Assembly: GCF_963669205.1 (NCBI RefSeq)
Contig: NZ_OY769915.1
Coordinates: 6,280,501 to 6,344,500, forward strand
Source: an uncultured Roseibium sp.
Lineage (GTDB): Bacteria; Pseudomonadota; Alphaproteobacteria; Rhizobiales; Stappiaceae
Direction: 5' to 3'
DNA: 64,000 nt
The position numbers were made by a program, and so were the translations under genes. Under the pieces are notes generated by a model, which made no database searches, had not been told where the DNA came from, and saw only the letters and a program-made list of their open reading frames with translations. This document shows, in pieces, positions 24,580 to 31,812 of the stretch (positions within the stretch are counted from its first letter, which is position 1; every line of letters begins with the position of its first letter).

Positions 24580-25173
24580 ATGCGCACGGCGAGTGTATCG
24601 CGCGACACCAAGGAGACCCGTATTTCCGTCGAAATCAATCTCGACGGGACGGGAACCTATGACGTTCAGACCGGTGTCGGTTTTTTTGATCACATGCTGG
24701 AACAACTGTCGCGCCATTCGCTCATCGACATGAAGGTGCGCGCCGAGGGCGACGCCCATATCGATTTTCACCACACCGTCGAAGACACCGGCATCGCGCT
24801 TGGTCAGGCGATTTCGACCGCGCTGGGCGACATGGCCGGGATCACCCGCTATGCCGACACCCACCTGGCGATGGACGAGGCACTCACGCGCTGCGCGCTC
24901 GACGTGTCCGGCCGTCCGTTCCTCGTCTGGGACGTGACTTTCGACCGGGACAAGGTGGGTGATTTTGATACCGAACTTTTCGAGGAGTTCTTCCGGGCCT
25001 TTGCCATGAATGCCGGCATCACCCTTCATGTCGCCAATCTTTACGGCTCCAATTGCCACCATATCGCGGAAACCTGTTTCAAGGCGGTTGCGCGCACGCT
25101 GCGCAAGGCGGCCGAGATTGACCCGCGCCAGGCGGATCGCATTCCGACCACCAAAGGCCAATTGGGCGGCTGA
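24580..25173 (+). CDS. hisB: Imidazoleglycerol-phosphate dehydratase
   Basis: A 197-residue monofunctional HisB, step 6 of histidine synthesis. The two metal-binding histidine clusters are FFDHMLEQLSRHS / DFHHTVEDTG and the later SNCHHIAET. The C-terminal KAVARTLRKA is typical. It lacks the phosphatase domain of the E. coli bifunctional HisB. It is the first gene of the local his operon (hisB, DUF2628, hisH, two DUF1330 genes, hisA, hisF, hisE and probably coaA). Confidence 0.96.
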   Translation: MRTASVSRDTKETRISVEINLDGTGTYDVQTGVGFFDHMLEQLSRHSLIDMKVRAEGDAHIDFHHTVEDTGIALGQAISTALGDMAGITRYADTHLAMDEALTRCALDVSGRPFLVWDVTFDRDKVGDFDTELFEEFFRAFAMNAGITLHVANLYGSNCHHIAETCFKAVARTLRKAAEIDPRQADRIPTTKGQLGG

Positions 25174-25187
25174 AGGACGACCGGCTT

Positions 25188-25691
25188 ATGAGTACCTATG
25201 TTGTCATGGCCCCGCCGGAGTTTCAGGACCTGGCGGGCGACCCGCGTGAGAGCGATCGGTTGCTGTTCGTTCCCGACCGGTTTTCCGTACTGGCCTTCTT
25301 GTTTTCGTTCATCTGGATGCTCGTGCACCGCATGTGGCTGGTTTTGCTGGGATATCTGGCTCTCACGCTGATCATGGAAATCGTCGCGCTGTCGCTCGGC
25401 AGTCAGGCAACGGGCATCGTCGCCCTGACGATTTCGCTCCTGTTCGGCTTCGAGGCCCAGGCGCTGCGCCGCTGGTCGCTGGAACGCAAGGGCTGGCGTG
25501 TCGTCGGCATAGTCGACGGTACAAATCCTGCAGAAGCCGAACTGCGCTTCCTGAACAAGGAGGCCGTCCGGATGACGCCGGAGCCTGCACAGCCCGAACC
25601 GCCTGCGCGTCCTGTCCGCGCACAGATCGTTCCAAGGGTCGGCAGCGAACGGGTCGTGGGCCTGACACTCGGTCCGGAGGCACGGCAATGA
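25188..25691 (+). CDS. DUF2628 membrane protein
   Basis: A 167-residue protein with a short N-terminal domain, then two or three hydrophobic helices between about residues 35 and 85 (FSVLAFLFSFIWMLVHRMWLV, then TGIVALTISLLFGF), and a proline-rich cytoplasmic tail. DUF2628 proteins lie between hisB and hisH in many rhizobia; no function is known. The stop overlaps the hisH ATG (ATGA), so translation is probably coupled. Confidence 0.82.
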   Translation: MSTYVVMAPPEFQDLAGDPRESDRLLFVPDRFSVLAFLFSFIWMLVHRMWLVLLGYLALTLIMEIVALSLGSQATGIVALTISLLFGFEAQALRRWSLERKGWRVVGIVDGTNPAEAELRFLNKEAVRMTPEPAQPEPPARPVRAQIVPRVGSERVVGLTLGPEARQ

Positions 25692-26341
25692 CGGTCGCCA
25701 TCATCGACTATGGTTCGGGCAACCTGCGCTCGGCCGAAAAGGCCTTCGAGCGGGCCGCACGCGCGCATGCGCACATGCCCGATGTCATCGTCACCGCCGA
25801 TCCCGACCGGGTGCGCAAGGCGGACCGGATCGTATTGCCGGGCGTCGGTGCTTTCGCGGATTGCAAGCGCGGCCTCTGGGCCGTCGACGGGATGCCGGAA
25901 GCCCTGCGGGAGGCGGTTCGCGACCAGGGCAAACCCTTTTTCGGCATTTGCGTCGGCATGCAGCTGATGGCCGAGCGGGGCCTTGAGTTCGAAACCGTCG
26001 AGGGCCTCGGATGGGTTTCAGGCGATGTTTCCGAAATGAAACCGTCGGATCCCGGTCTCAAGATCCCGCATATGGGCTGGAACACCATCAACGTCCACGC
26101 GAATGGTCATGCCGTGTTCAAGGGCCTGGAAACCGGACCGAATGGACTGCATGCCTATTTCGTGCATTCCTACCATTTCGCCTGCACCGACGACGGCGAC
26201 CGTCTGGCGACGTTCGACTATGCGGGCACCTTCACGGCGATGGTTGCGCGGGACAACATGATCGGCACCCAGTTCCACCCTGAAAAAAGCCAGCGGCTGG
26301 GCCTCGGTCTGATCGCCAATTTCCTCGACTGGACACCGTGA
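25688..26341 (+). CDS. hisH: Imidazole glycerol phosphate synthase, glutaminase subunit
   Basis: A 217-residue class I glutamine amidotransferase supplying ammonia to HisF. It has the nucleophile cysteine in GICVGMQLM, the histidine and glutamate in QFHPEKS, and the N-terminal IIDYGSGNLRS. The start is ATG 25688, overlapping the DUF2628 stop by 4 bp; a longer open frame upstream lies within that gene. Two DUF1330 genes separate it from hisA. Confidence 0.96.
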   Translation: MTVAIIDYGSGNLRSAEKAFERAARAHAHMPDVIVTADPDRVRKADRIVLPGVGAFADCKRGLWAVDGMPEALREAVRDQGKPFFGICVGMQLMAERGLEFETVEGLGWVSGDVSEMKPSDPGLKIPHMGWNTINVHANGHAVFKGLETGPNGLHAYFVHSYHFACTDDGDRLATFDYAGTFTAMVARDNMIGTQFHPEKSQRLGLGLIANFLDWTP

Positions 26342-26357
26342 CCGCGCGGAGGCTCAC

Positions 26358-26645
26358 ATGAAAAAAGGCTACTGGATCGTTCATGTCGACGTGACGGACC
26401 CGGACAACTATCCGAAATATCTTGCTGCCGATGCAATCGCCTTTGAAAAGTTCGACGCCCGTTTCCTCGTGCGCGGCGGTGACATGACCGGCCCGGAAGG
26501 ACCCGTGCGCGCACGCCATGTCGTGATTGAATTCGAGAGCTACCAGAAGGCGCTGGACTGCTACAATTCACCGGAATACCAGGCGGCAGCGAAGTTGAGA
26601 CAGCAATATTCCGACAGTGACATCGTCATTGTCGAAGGCACATGA
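26358..26645 (+). CDS. DUF1330 protein, first of a tandem pair
   Basis: A 95-residue ferredoxin-like (dimeric alpha-beta barrel) protein with the DUF1330 pattern: KKGYWIVHVDVTDPDNYPKY, FLVRGGDM, RARHVVIEFESYQKALDCYNSPEYQ and IVEG at the end. DUF1330 proteins are small cytoplasmic dimers of unknown function. It sits inside the his operon, 16 bp after hisH. The next gene is a paralogue sharing roughly half to 60 percent of residues by eye. Confidence 0.85.
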   Translation: MKKGYWIVHVDVTDPDNYPKYLAADAIAFEKFDARFLVRGGDMTGPEGPVRARHVVIEFESYQKALDCYNSPEYQAAAKLRQQYSDSDIVIVEGT

Positions 26646-26663
26646 GAATACGGGAGAAGACAC

Positions 26664-26951
26664 GTGAGCAAGGGTTACTGGATTGCACGGGTGGATGTTC
26701 GCGACCCGGACAACTACCCGCAATATGTTGAGACGGCCAAGCCCGCCTTTGAACGGTTCGGAGCCAATTTCCTTGCACGCGGCGGCAAGGCCGACCTGAT
26801 CGAGGGTCCGGGCCGGGCCCGCAATGTCGTGATTGAATTTCCGAGCTTTCAACATGCGGTCGATTGCTATAACTCCCCCGAATATCAGGAAGCGGTGAAA
26901 ATCCGCCAGAAAGTTGCCGATGGCGAAATCGTCATCGTTGAAGGAATTTGA
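26664..26951 (+). CDS. DUF1330 protein, second of a tandem pair
   Basis: Also 95 residues, aligning with the preceding gene almost end to end (GYWI-VDV-DPDNYP, FLARGG, VVIEF-S-Q-A-DCYNSPEYQ, IVIVEG). Divergence is highest around residues 40-50, where this copy has KADLIEGPG with a one-residue shift. GGGAGAAG precedes the GTG at 26664. Its end overlaps the region before hisA, so it is translated as part of the his operon. A local gene duplication is the simplest origin. Confidence 0.85.
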   Translation: MSKGYWIARVDVRDPDNYPQYVETAKPAFERFGANFLARGGKADLIEGPGRARNVVIEFPSFQHAVDCYNSPEYQEAVKIRQKVADGEIVIVEGI

Positions 26952-26956
26952 CCAGA

Positions 26957-27700
26957 ATGATCCTATTTCCCGCCATCGATCTGAAGGATGGCCAGTGCGT
27001 GCGTCTGAAGCTCGGCGACATGGACCAGGCGACCGTCTTCAACGACGATCCGGGCGCACAGGCAAAAGCATTCGAGACACAGGGTTTCGAGTGGCTGCAT
27101 GTGGTTGATCTCAACGGGGCGTTTGCCGGCGAAAGCGTCAACGGCGCGGCCGTCGACGCCATTCTGGCTTCGACGCGCAACCCGGTTCAGCTGGGCGGCG
27201 GGATCAGGACGATCGATCATATCGAGACCTGGCTTTCGAAAGGCATCACGCGGGTCATTCTCGGCACCGTCGCCGTGCGGGATCCGGGTCTCGTGAAGGA
27301 AGCCTGCCGCAAATTTCCGGGCAAGGTCGCCGTCGGCATCGACGCCAAGGGCGGTTATGTCGCCGTCGAGGGCTGGGCGGAGACATCGGAGCTGACCGCG
27401 GTGGATCTGGCGAAACAGTTCGAGGATGCCGGCGTGTCCGCGATCATCTACACCGATATTGACCGCGATGGCGTTCTGAAGGGGCTCAACATCCCGTCGA
27501 CACTGGAGCTGGCCCGGTCCGTCTCCATTCCGGTCATCGCATCCGGCGGCCTCGCCTCAATCGAGGACATCCATCGTCTGCTGGAACCCGATTGCGCCAT
27601 TCTGGAAGGTGCGATTTCCGGCCGGGCCCTTTACGACGGGCGCCTCGATCCGAAAGAGGCGATGGATCTGATCCTGACTGCGCGGAGGAAAGCATCGTGA
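26957..27700 (+). CDS. hisA: Phosphoribosylformimino-5-aminoimidazole carboxamide ribotide isomerase
   Basis: A 247-residue half-barrel-duplicated TIM barrel. The N-terminal MILFPAIDLKDGQCVRL holds the catalytic aspartate. The second half carries the matching YTDIDRDGVLKG. Phosphate loops are GGGIR and SGGLAS. ATG 26957 is preferred, with AAGGAA 10 bases upstream; TTG 26948 would overlap the DUF1330 stop. The stop overlaps the hisF GTG (GTGA). Confidence 0.96.
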   Translation: MILFPAIDLKDGQCVRLKLGDMDQATVFNDDPGAQAKAFETQGFEWLHVVDLNGAFAGESVNGAAVDAILASTRNPVQLGGGIRTIDHIETWLSKGITRVILGTVAVRDPGLVKEACRKFPGKVAVGIDAKGGYVAVEGWAETSELTAVDLAKQFEDAGVSAIIYTDIDRDGVLKGLNIPSTLELARSVSIPVIASGGLASIEDIHRLLEPDCAILEGAISGRALYDGRLDPKEAMDLILTARRKAS

Positions 27701-28476
27701 CCCTCAAGGCCCGTGTCATTCCCTGCCTCGACGTCAAGGACGGCCGTGTCGTCAAGGGCGTCAATTTCGTCGATCTGGTCGATGCCGGCGATCCGGTCGA
27801 GGCCGCAAAGGCCTATGACGCCGCCGGGGCCGACGAACTCTGTTTTCTGGACATCACCGCCAGCCACGAGGGCCGCGACACCATCTACGATGTCGTCCGG
27901 CGCACGGCGGAAGCCTGTTTCATGCCGGTCACCGTTGGCGGCGGTGTCAGGACGGTCGAAGACATCCGCAAGCTCCTGATCGCCGGGGCCGACAAGGTGT
28001 CGATCAACACGGCCGCCGTCAGGAATCCGGACTTCGTCCGCGAGGCGGCGGAAAAATTCGGCGCGCAATGCATTGTCGTTTCCATTGACGCCAAGCAGGT
28101 GAATGCGCCCGGAGAGCCGGAGAAATTCGAGATCTTTACCCATGGCGGGCGCAATCCGACCGGCATCGACGCAGTCGAATTCGCAAAAAAGGTCGTCGCA
28201 CTCGGTGCGGGCGAGCTTCTTGTCACGTCCATGGACCGGGACGGCACCAAGGCGGGCTACAACATCGCGCTCACGCGGGCGATTGCCGATGCCGTGCTGG
28301 TGCCGGTGATCGCGTCCGGCGGCGTCGGCACGCTCGATCATATGGTCGAGGGCGTGCGCGACGGCCATGCGACGGCCGTGCTTGCAGCCTCGATCTTCCA
28401 TTTCGGCGAATACACCATTCAGGAAACCAAGGCCTACATGAATGATGCCGGCGTGCCGATGCGCCTGGACCCATAG
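27697..28476 (+). CDS. hisF: Imidazole glycerol phosphate synthase, cyclase subunit
   Basis: A 259-residue TIM barrel forming IGP and AICAR with HisH. The catalytic aspartates are in VIPCLDVKDGRVVKG and VVSIDAKQ. Phosphate-binding loops (GGGVRT, ASGGVG) are intact, and the C-terminal EYTIQETKAYM is typical. Start GTG 27697 has GGAGG just upstream and overlaps the hisA stop by 4 bp. Confidence 0.97.
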   Translation: MTLKARVIPCLDVKDGRVVKGVNFVDLVDAGDPVEAAKAYDAAGADELCFLDITASHEGRDTIYDVVRRTAEACFMPVTVGGGVRTVEDIRKLLIAGADKVSINTAAVRNPDFVREAAEKFGAQCIVVSIDAKQVNAPGEPEKFEIFTHGGRNPTGIDAVEFAKKVVALGAGELLVTSMDRDGTKAGYNIALTRAIADAVLVPVIASGGVGTLDHMVEGVRDGHATAVLAASIFHFGEYTIQETKAYMNDAGVPMRLDP

Positions 28477-28498
28477 TCATCAAAAGAGCTCTAGCCAA

Positions 28499-28822
28499 AT
28501 GACCAAGTTCACACTGGACGATCTGGATGCCATAGTCGCAGCGCGCGCCAAGAGCGACGACGAAAAGTCCTATACGCGCAAACTGGTGAACAAGGGTGTT
28601 GCAAAATGCGCCCAGAAACTTGGAGAAGAGGCGGTCGAGGCGGCGATTGCGGCCGTGCAGCAGGATCGGGAAGAACTGACAGCGGAAGCCGCTGATGTGC
28701 TTTATCATTTGTTGGTGATTCTGAATGTATCCAATGTCCCGTTGAGCGATGTCATGGCGGAATTGGCAAAGCGGACGGGACAGACGGGACTTGAAGAAAA
28801 GGCTTCCCGGCCCCAAGACTAG
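28499..28822 (+). CDS. hisE: Phosphoribosyl-ATP pyrophosphohydrolase
   Basis: A 107-residue monofunctional HisE, step 2 of histidine synthesis. It is an all-alpha MazG-type fold with the metal-binding GEEAVEAAIA and ADVLYHLLV motifs. It starts 22 bp after hisF and is followed by coaA 40 bp later. hisI is not in the window, which is normal where HisI and HisE are separate proteins. Confidence 0.95.
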   Translation: MTKFTLDDLDAIVAARAKSDDEKSYTRKLVNKGVAKCAQKLGEEAVEAAIAAVQQDREELTAEAADVLYHLLVILNVSNVPLSDVMAELAKRTGQTGLEEKASRPQD

Positions 28823-28862
28823 GCACCGGCCGCAAGGCAAGCGCAGCGGGAACTGCGAAACG

Positions 28863-29828
28863 ATGGACCAGAAAGTCGCAACCGCACTGGACATGGATTT
28901 GTCCCCCTACCGGGTGTTCACTGAGCGCCAGTGGTCGCGGTTGCGTGCAGACCATCCGATGACGCTTGACGAACACGAGGTTGAACAGCTTCAGGGCCTC
29001 AATGCGCCGGTTTCCATACAGCAGGTCGAGACGATCTACCTGCCGCTCTCTCGTCTGCTGGCTTTTTATGCCGAGGCGAAAATCAGCATTCACCAGGCAT
29101 CCCAGAACTTCCTCGGCTATCACGAGGGCAAGACGCCTTTCATCATCGGTGTCGCGGGCTCGGTTTCGGTCGGCAAGTCGACGACATCGCGCGTCCTGCG
29201 CGAACTCCTTGAAAGATGGCCTGCCAGTCCCAAGGTCGACCTGATTACGACGGACGGGTTTCTCTATCCCAACGCGATCCTCGAGGCCGAGGGCCTGATG
29301 AGCAAGAAGGGCTTTCCGGAAAGCTTCGACCGCCCCCGGCTTCTGAAATTTCTGTCCGATATCAAGGCGGGACAGCGCCATGTCCGGGCGCCGGTCTATT
29401 CCCACTTCTACTACGATGTTATGCCGGGCCATGCGGTCACAGTCGACAAGCCAGACATCCTGATCGTCGAAGGCCTGAACGTGCTGCAGACCCGGGAGCT
29501 GCCCAAGGACGGGCGCGCGGTGCCGTTCGTCTCGGATTTCTTTGATTTTTCGGTCTATATCGACGCGGACGAGGACCTGTTGCGCACGTGGTATGTCGAC
29601 CGCTTCATGCGCCTGAGGGAGACCGCCTTCCGCGATCCGGGATCCTATTTTCACAAGTATTCGCGCATCAACGATGAAGAGGCTGTGGAGACCGCAACGC
29701 GGATCTGGAACGACATCAACCTGATCAACCTGCGGGAAAACATTCTGCCGACACGTCCGCGCGCCGACCTCATCCTGACCAAGAACGCCAGCCACCGGAT
29801 TTCAAAGGTCGCGCTGCGCAAGGTCTGA
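28863..29828 (+). CDS. coaA: Pantothenate kinase, type I
   Basis: A 321-residue bacterial CoaA catalysing the first step of CoA synthesis. The P-loop is GSVSVGKST (99-107). Downstream are TTDGFLYPN, RGFPESFD-type GFPESFDRPRLLKFL, VYSHFYYDVMP and EGLNVLQT. ATG 28863 begins MDQKVATALD. It is probably the last gene of the his operon, as in rhizobia; a hairpin follows about 50 bp after the stop. Confidence 0.95.
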   Translation: MDQKVATALDMDLSPYRVFTERQWSRLRADHPMTLDEHEVEQLQGLNAPVSIQQVETIYLPLSRLLAFYAEAKISIHQASQNFLGYHEGKTPFIIGVAGSVSVGKSTTSRVLRELLERWPASPKVDLITTDGFLYPNAILEAEGLMSKKGFPESFDRPRLLKFLSDIKAGQRHVRAPVYSHFYYDVMPGHAVTVDKPDILIVEGLNVLQTRELPKDGRAVPFVSDFFDFSVYIDADEDLLRTWYVDRFMRLRETAFRDPGSYFHKYSRINDEEAVETATRIWNDINLINLRENILPTRPRADLILTKNASHRISKVALRKV

Positions 29829-29876
29829 AATCAAGAATTCCGGAAATTCTGCGCCGGCGACAAATGCGGACATGCA

Positions 29877-29905
29877 AATGCCCTCTCCGAACGGAAGAGG
29901 GCATT
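29877..29905. terminator. Hairpin between coaA and the chemoreceptor gene
   Basis: Stem ATGCCCTCT (29878-29886) / AGAGGGCAT (29896-29904), perfect over 9 bp with a 9-base loop. It sits between two convergent genes and may end both transcripts; there is no strong T-run on either side. Confidence 0.55.
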
Positions 29906-29926
29906 CGTGTTTCTGGCCAGCCTTTT

Positions 29927-31618
29927 TTACGCGACGGACCGCTTGCGGACCTCCTCGAGGAACGTTGCAACCTGGTTGCGCAGCTGGCCGGCATTTCCCT
30001 GCAGCTCCTGCGCCGACAGGTCGACCTTTTCAGCCGTATCCCGCGTGTTCTCGGCCGCAGTTGCAACGCTCTCAATATTGGTCGTCACGTCAACGGTACT
30101 CCGGGAAGCCTCCGTTGCATTCGTGGCGATTTCCTGCGTCGCAACACCCTGCTCGTCGACGGAGGCGGCGATCGAGGATGCGATTTCGTTCATGTTGTTG
30201 ATGATTTCGGTGACCGAGGAAATCGCGCTGGCCGCGTGGCCGGTTTCTTCCTGGATCGCCGAGATCTGGCTCGAGATTTCTTCCGTTGCCTTGGACGTCT
30301 GGTTCGCCAGTTCCTTGACCTCGGCGGCAACGACCGCGAAGCCCTTGCCGGCCTCGCCCGCGCGTGCTGCCTCGATCGTCGCGTTCAGCGCCAGAAGGTT
30401 GGTTTGTTCGGCGATCGCCTGAATGAGCGTGACCACCTCACCGATCCGGCTGGCGGACTCAGACAGCCCGTTCATGCGCTGGTTTGTGGATTCGGCTTCA
30501 CCGGCGGCCCGGGCCGCGATTTCGCTGGAGGACTGAACCTGCCGGCGGATTTCGTTGACGGAAGCGGACAGTTCCTCTGCCGCTGCAGCCACTGTCTCGA
30601 CGTTGTGCGAGGCCTGTGACGATGCATTGGAGACGAGACCGCTCTGCTCTGTCGTCTGCGCCGCGACATCGGTCATCGTCGAGGAAGCGGACTGCAGGTT
30701 CTGGACCGATCCGTCGATCACGTTCAGCATGTCCATGATCTGGCGGTCGAATTCGCCGCTGAGATGCTGGATCTCGGTTCCCTTGCGGGCCGCATCCTGC
30801 TGCGCTTCGTTCTGCTGTACTTCCAGAGCGCGGCGCTCGGTCTCGTTGTGCACGAACACTTCCATCGCCGAGGCCATCTTGCCGATTTCATCGCCGCGGT
30901 CGGTGCCGTCGATCCGGATATCGGTATTGCCGTCGGCCAGCGTTGCCATGTTGGCCGTCAGGGACCGGAGCGGTCCGACAAGACTGCGGATCGCGAAGAG
31001 CGCGATCGTGCCGGCAATGACGGCACCAATGGCAGCGAGGACGATGATCAGGACAGCCTGGTTCCAGTAGGCGGCTTCGAGGTCATCGATATAGACGCCG
31101 GTGCCGAGCATCCAGCCCCAGTCCTTGAAACCTGTTGCATAACCCCATTTTTCGATCGGAATGTCGCTTCCGGCGCGCGGCCACAGATACTGGAGATTGC
31201 CACCACCTGCCTGGGCCAGTTTGACCAGTTCGGGAATGATCAGAACTCCGTTGGCATCCTTCAGGCCGGACAGGTCTTTTCCAATGAGGCTTGCCTTGGC
31301 ATGGGAAATGGTAACGGACTGGTTGTTGAACACGAAAATGTAGTTTTCGCCGCCCTCGAAGCGCATGGCGGCAATCGCTTCGAGTGCGCGCGCCTGAGCG
31401 TCTTCCCGCGTCAGCGTGCCGGCTTTTTCCATTTCGTGGTAGCGCGCTGCGATTGCTCTTGCCGTCTGGGAGATGTCTTCGATCTTGACGAGACGTTCCT
31501 GCATCATCGCGTCTTTCAGCGAGACGAGTGAAAACGCCGCCAGTGCGACGGTGAAGATGGCGATTACGAATACCGGTGTGCAGATTTTCCAGGCCAGAGG
31601 CCAACGTGTAAATGACAT
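29927..31618 (-). CDS. Methyl-accepting chemotaxis protein with a periplasmic Cache domain
   Basis: A 563-residue chemoreceptor. TM1 is about residues 13-35, and a single Cache-type sensor domain follows (YFVF-like ENYIFVFNNQ, KWGYATGFKDWGWMLGTGVYIDD). TM2 is about 187-212, then HAMP to about 265. The signalling domain contains the hairpin tip EQTNLLALNATIEAARAGEAGKGFAVVA (positions near 400). There is no C-terminal CheR-tether pentapeptide. sCache domains of this type often bind small organic acids; the ligand here is unknown. No che genes are nearby. Confidence 0.93.
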   Translation of the reverse strand: MSFTRWPLAWKICTPVFVIAIFTVALAAFSLVSLKDAMMQERLVKIEDISQTARAIAARYHEMEKAGTLTREDAQARALEAIAAMRFEGGENYIFVFNNQSVTISHAKASLIGKDLSGLKDANGVLIIPELVKLAQAGGGNLQYLWPRAGSDIPIEKWGYATGFKDWGWMLGTGVYIDDLEAAYWNQAVLIIVLAAIGAVIAGTIALFAIRSLVGPLRSLTANMATLADGNTDIRIDGTDRGDEIGKMASAMEVFVHNETERRALEVQQNEAQQDAARKGTEIQHLSGEFDRQIMDMLNVIDGSVQNLQSASSTMTDVAAQTTEQSGLVSNASSQASHNVETVAAAAEELSASVNEIRRQVQSSSEIAARAAGEAESTNQRMNGLSESASRIGEVVTLIQAIAEQTNLLALNATIEAARAGEAGKGFAVVAAEVKELANQTSKATEEISSQISAIQEETGHAASAISSVTEIINNMNEIASSIAASVDEQGVATQEIATNATEASRSTVDVTTNIESVATAAENTRDTAEKVDLSAQELQGNAGQLRNQVATFLEEVRKRSVA

Positions 31619-31812
31619 GCCGTGCTACCCAAAGTTAAACTTTGAATTAGCTTAGTCGCCAAGTGTTAAGGAATGCTGCACCGCACTTGTACTTTGGTAC
31701 AAAAATACAGGGAAATAATTAGGTGATTTTGACGATGTGTTCTTCTTAAGAGGGAAACGTGAAGTCTTGCATCTCTGGGTAGAAGGCGTGATTTTCAACT
31801 CTGCCACCGATG

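Noticed and set aside
29870..29926. Possible tRNA or riboswitch in the gap after coaA
   Set aside because: Only one simple hairpin is present; no cloverleaf or conserved aptamer pattern.
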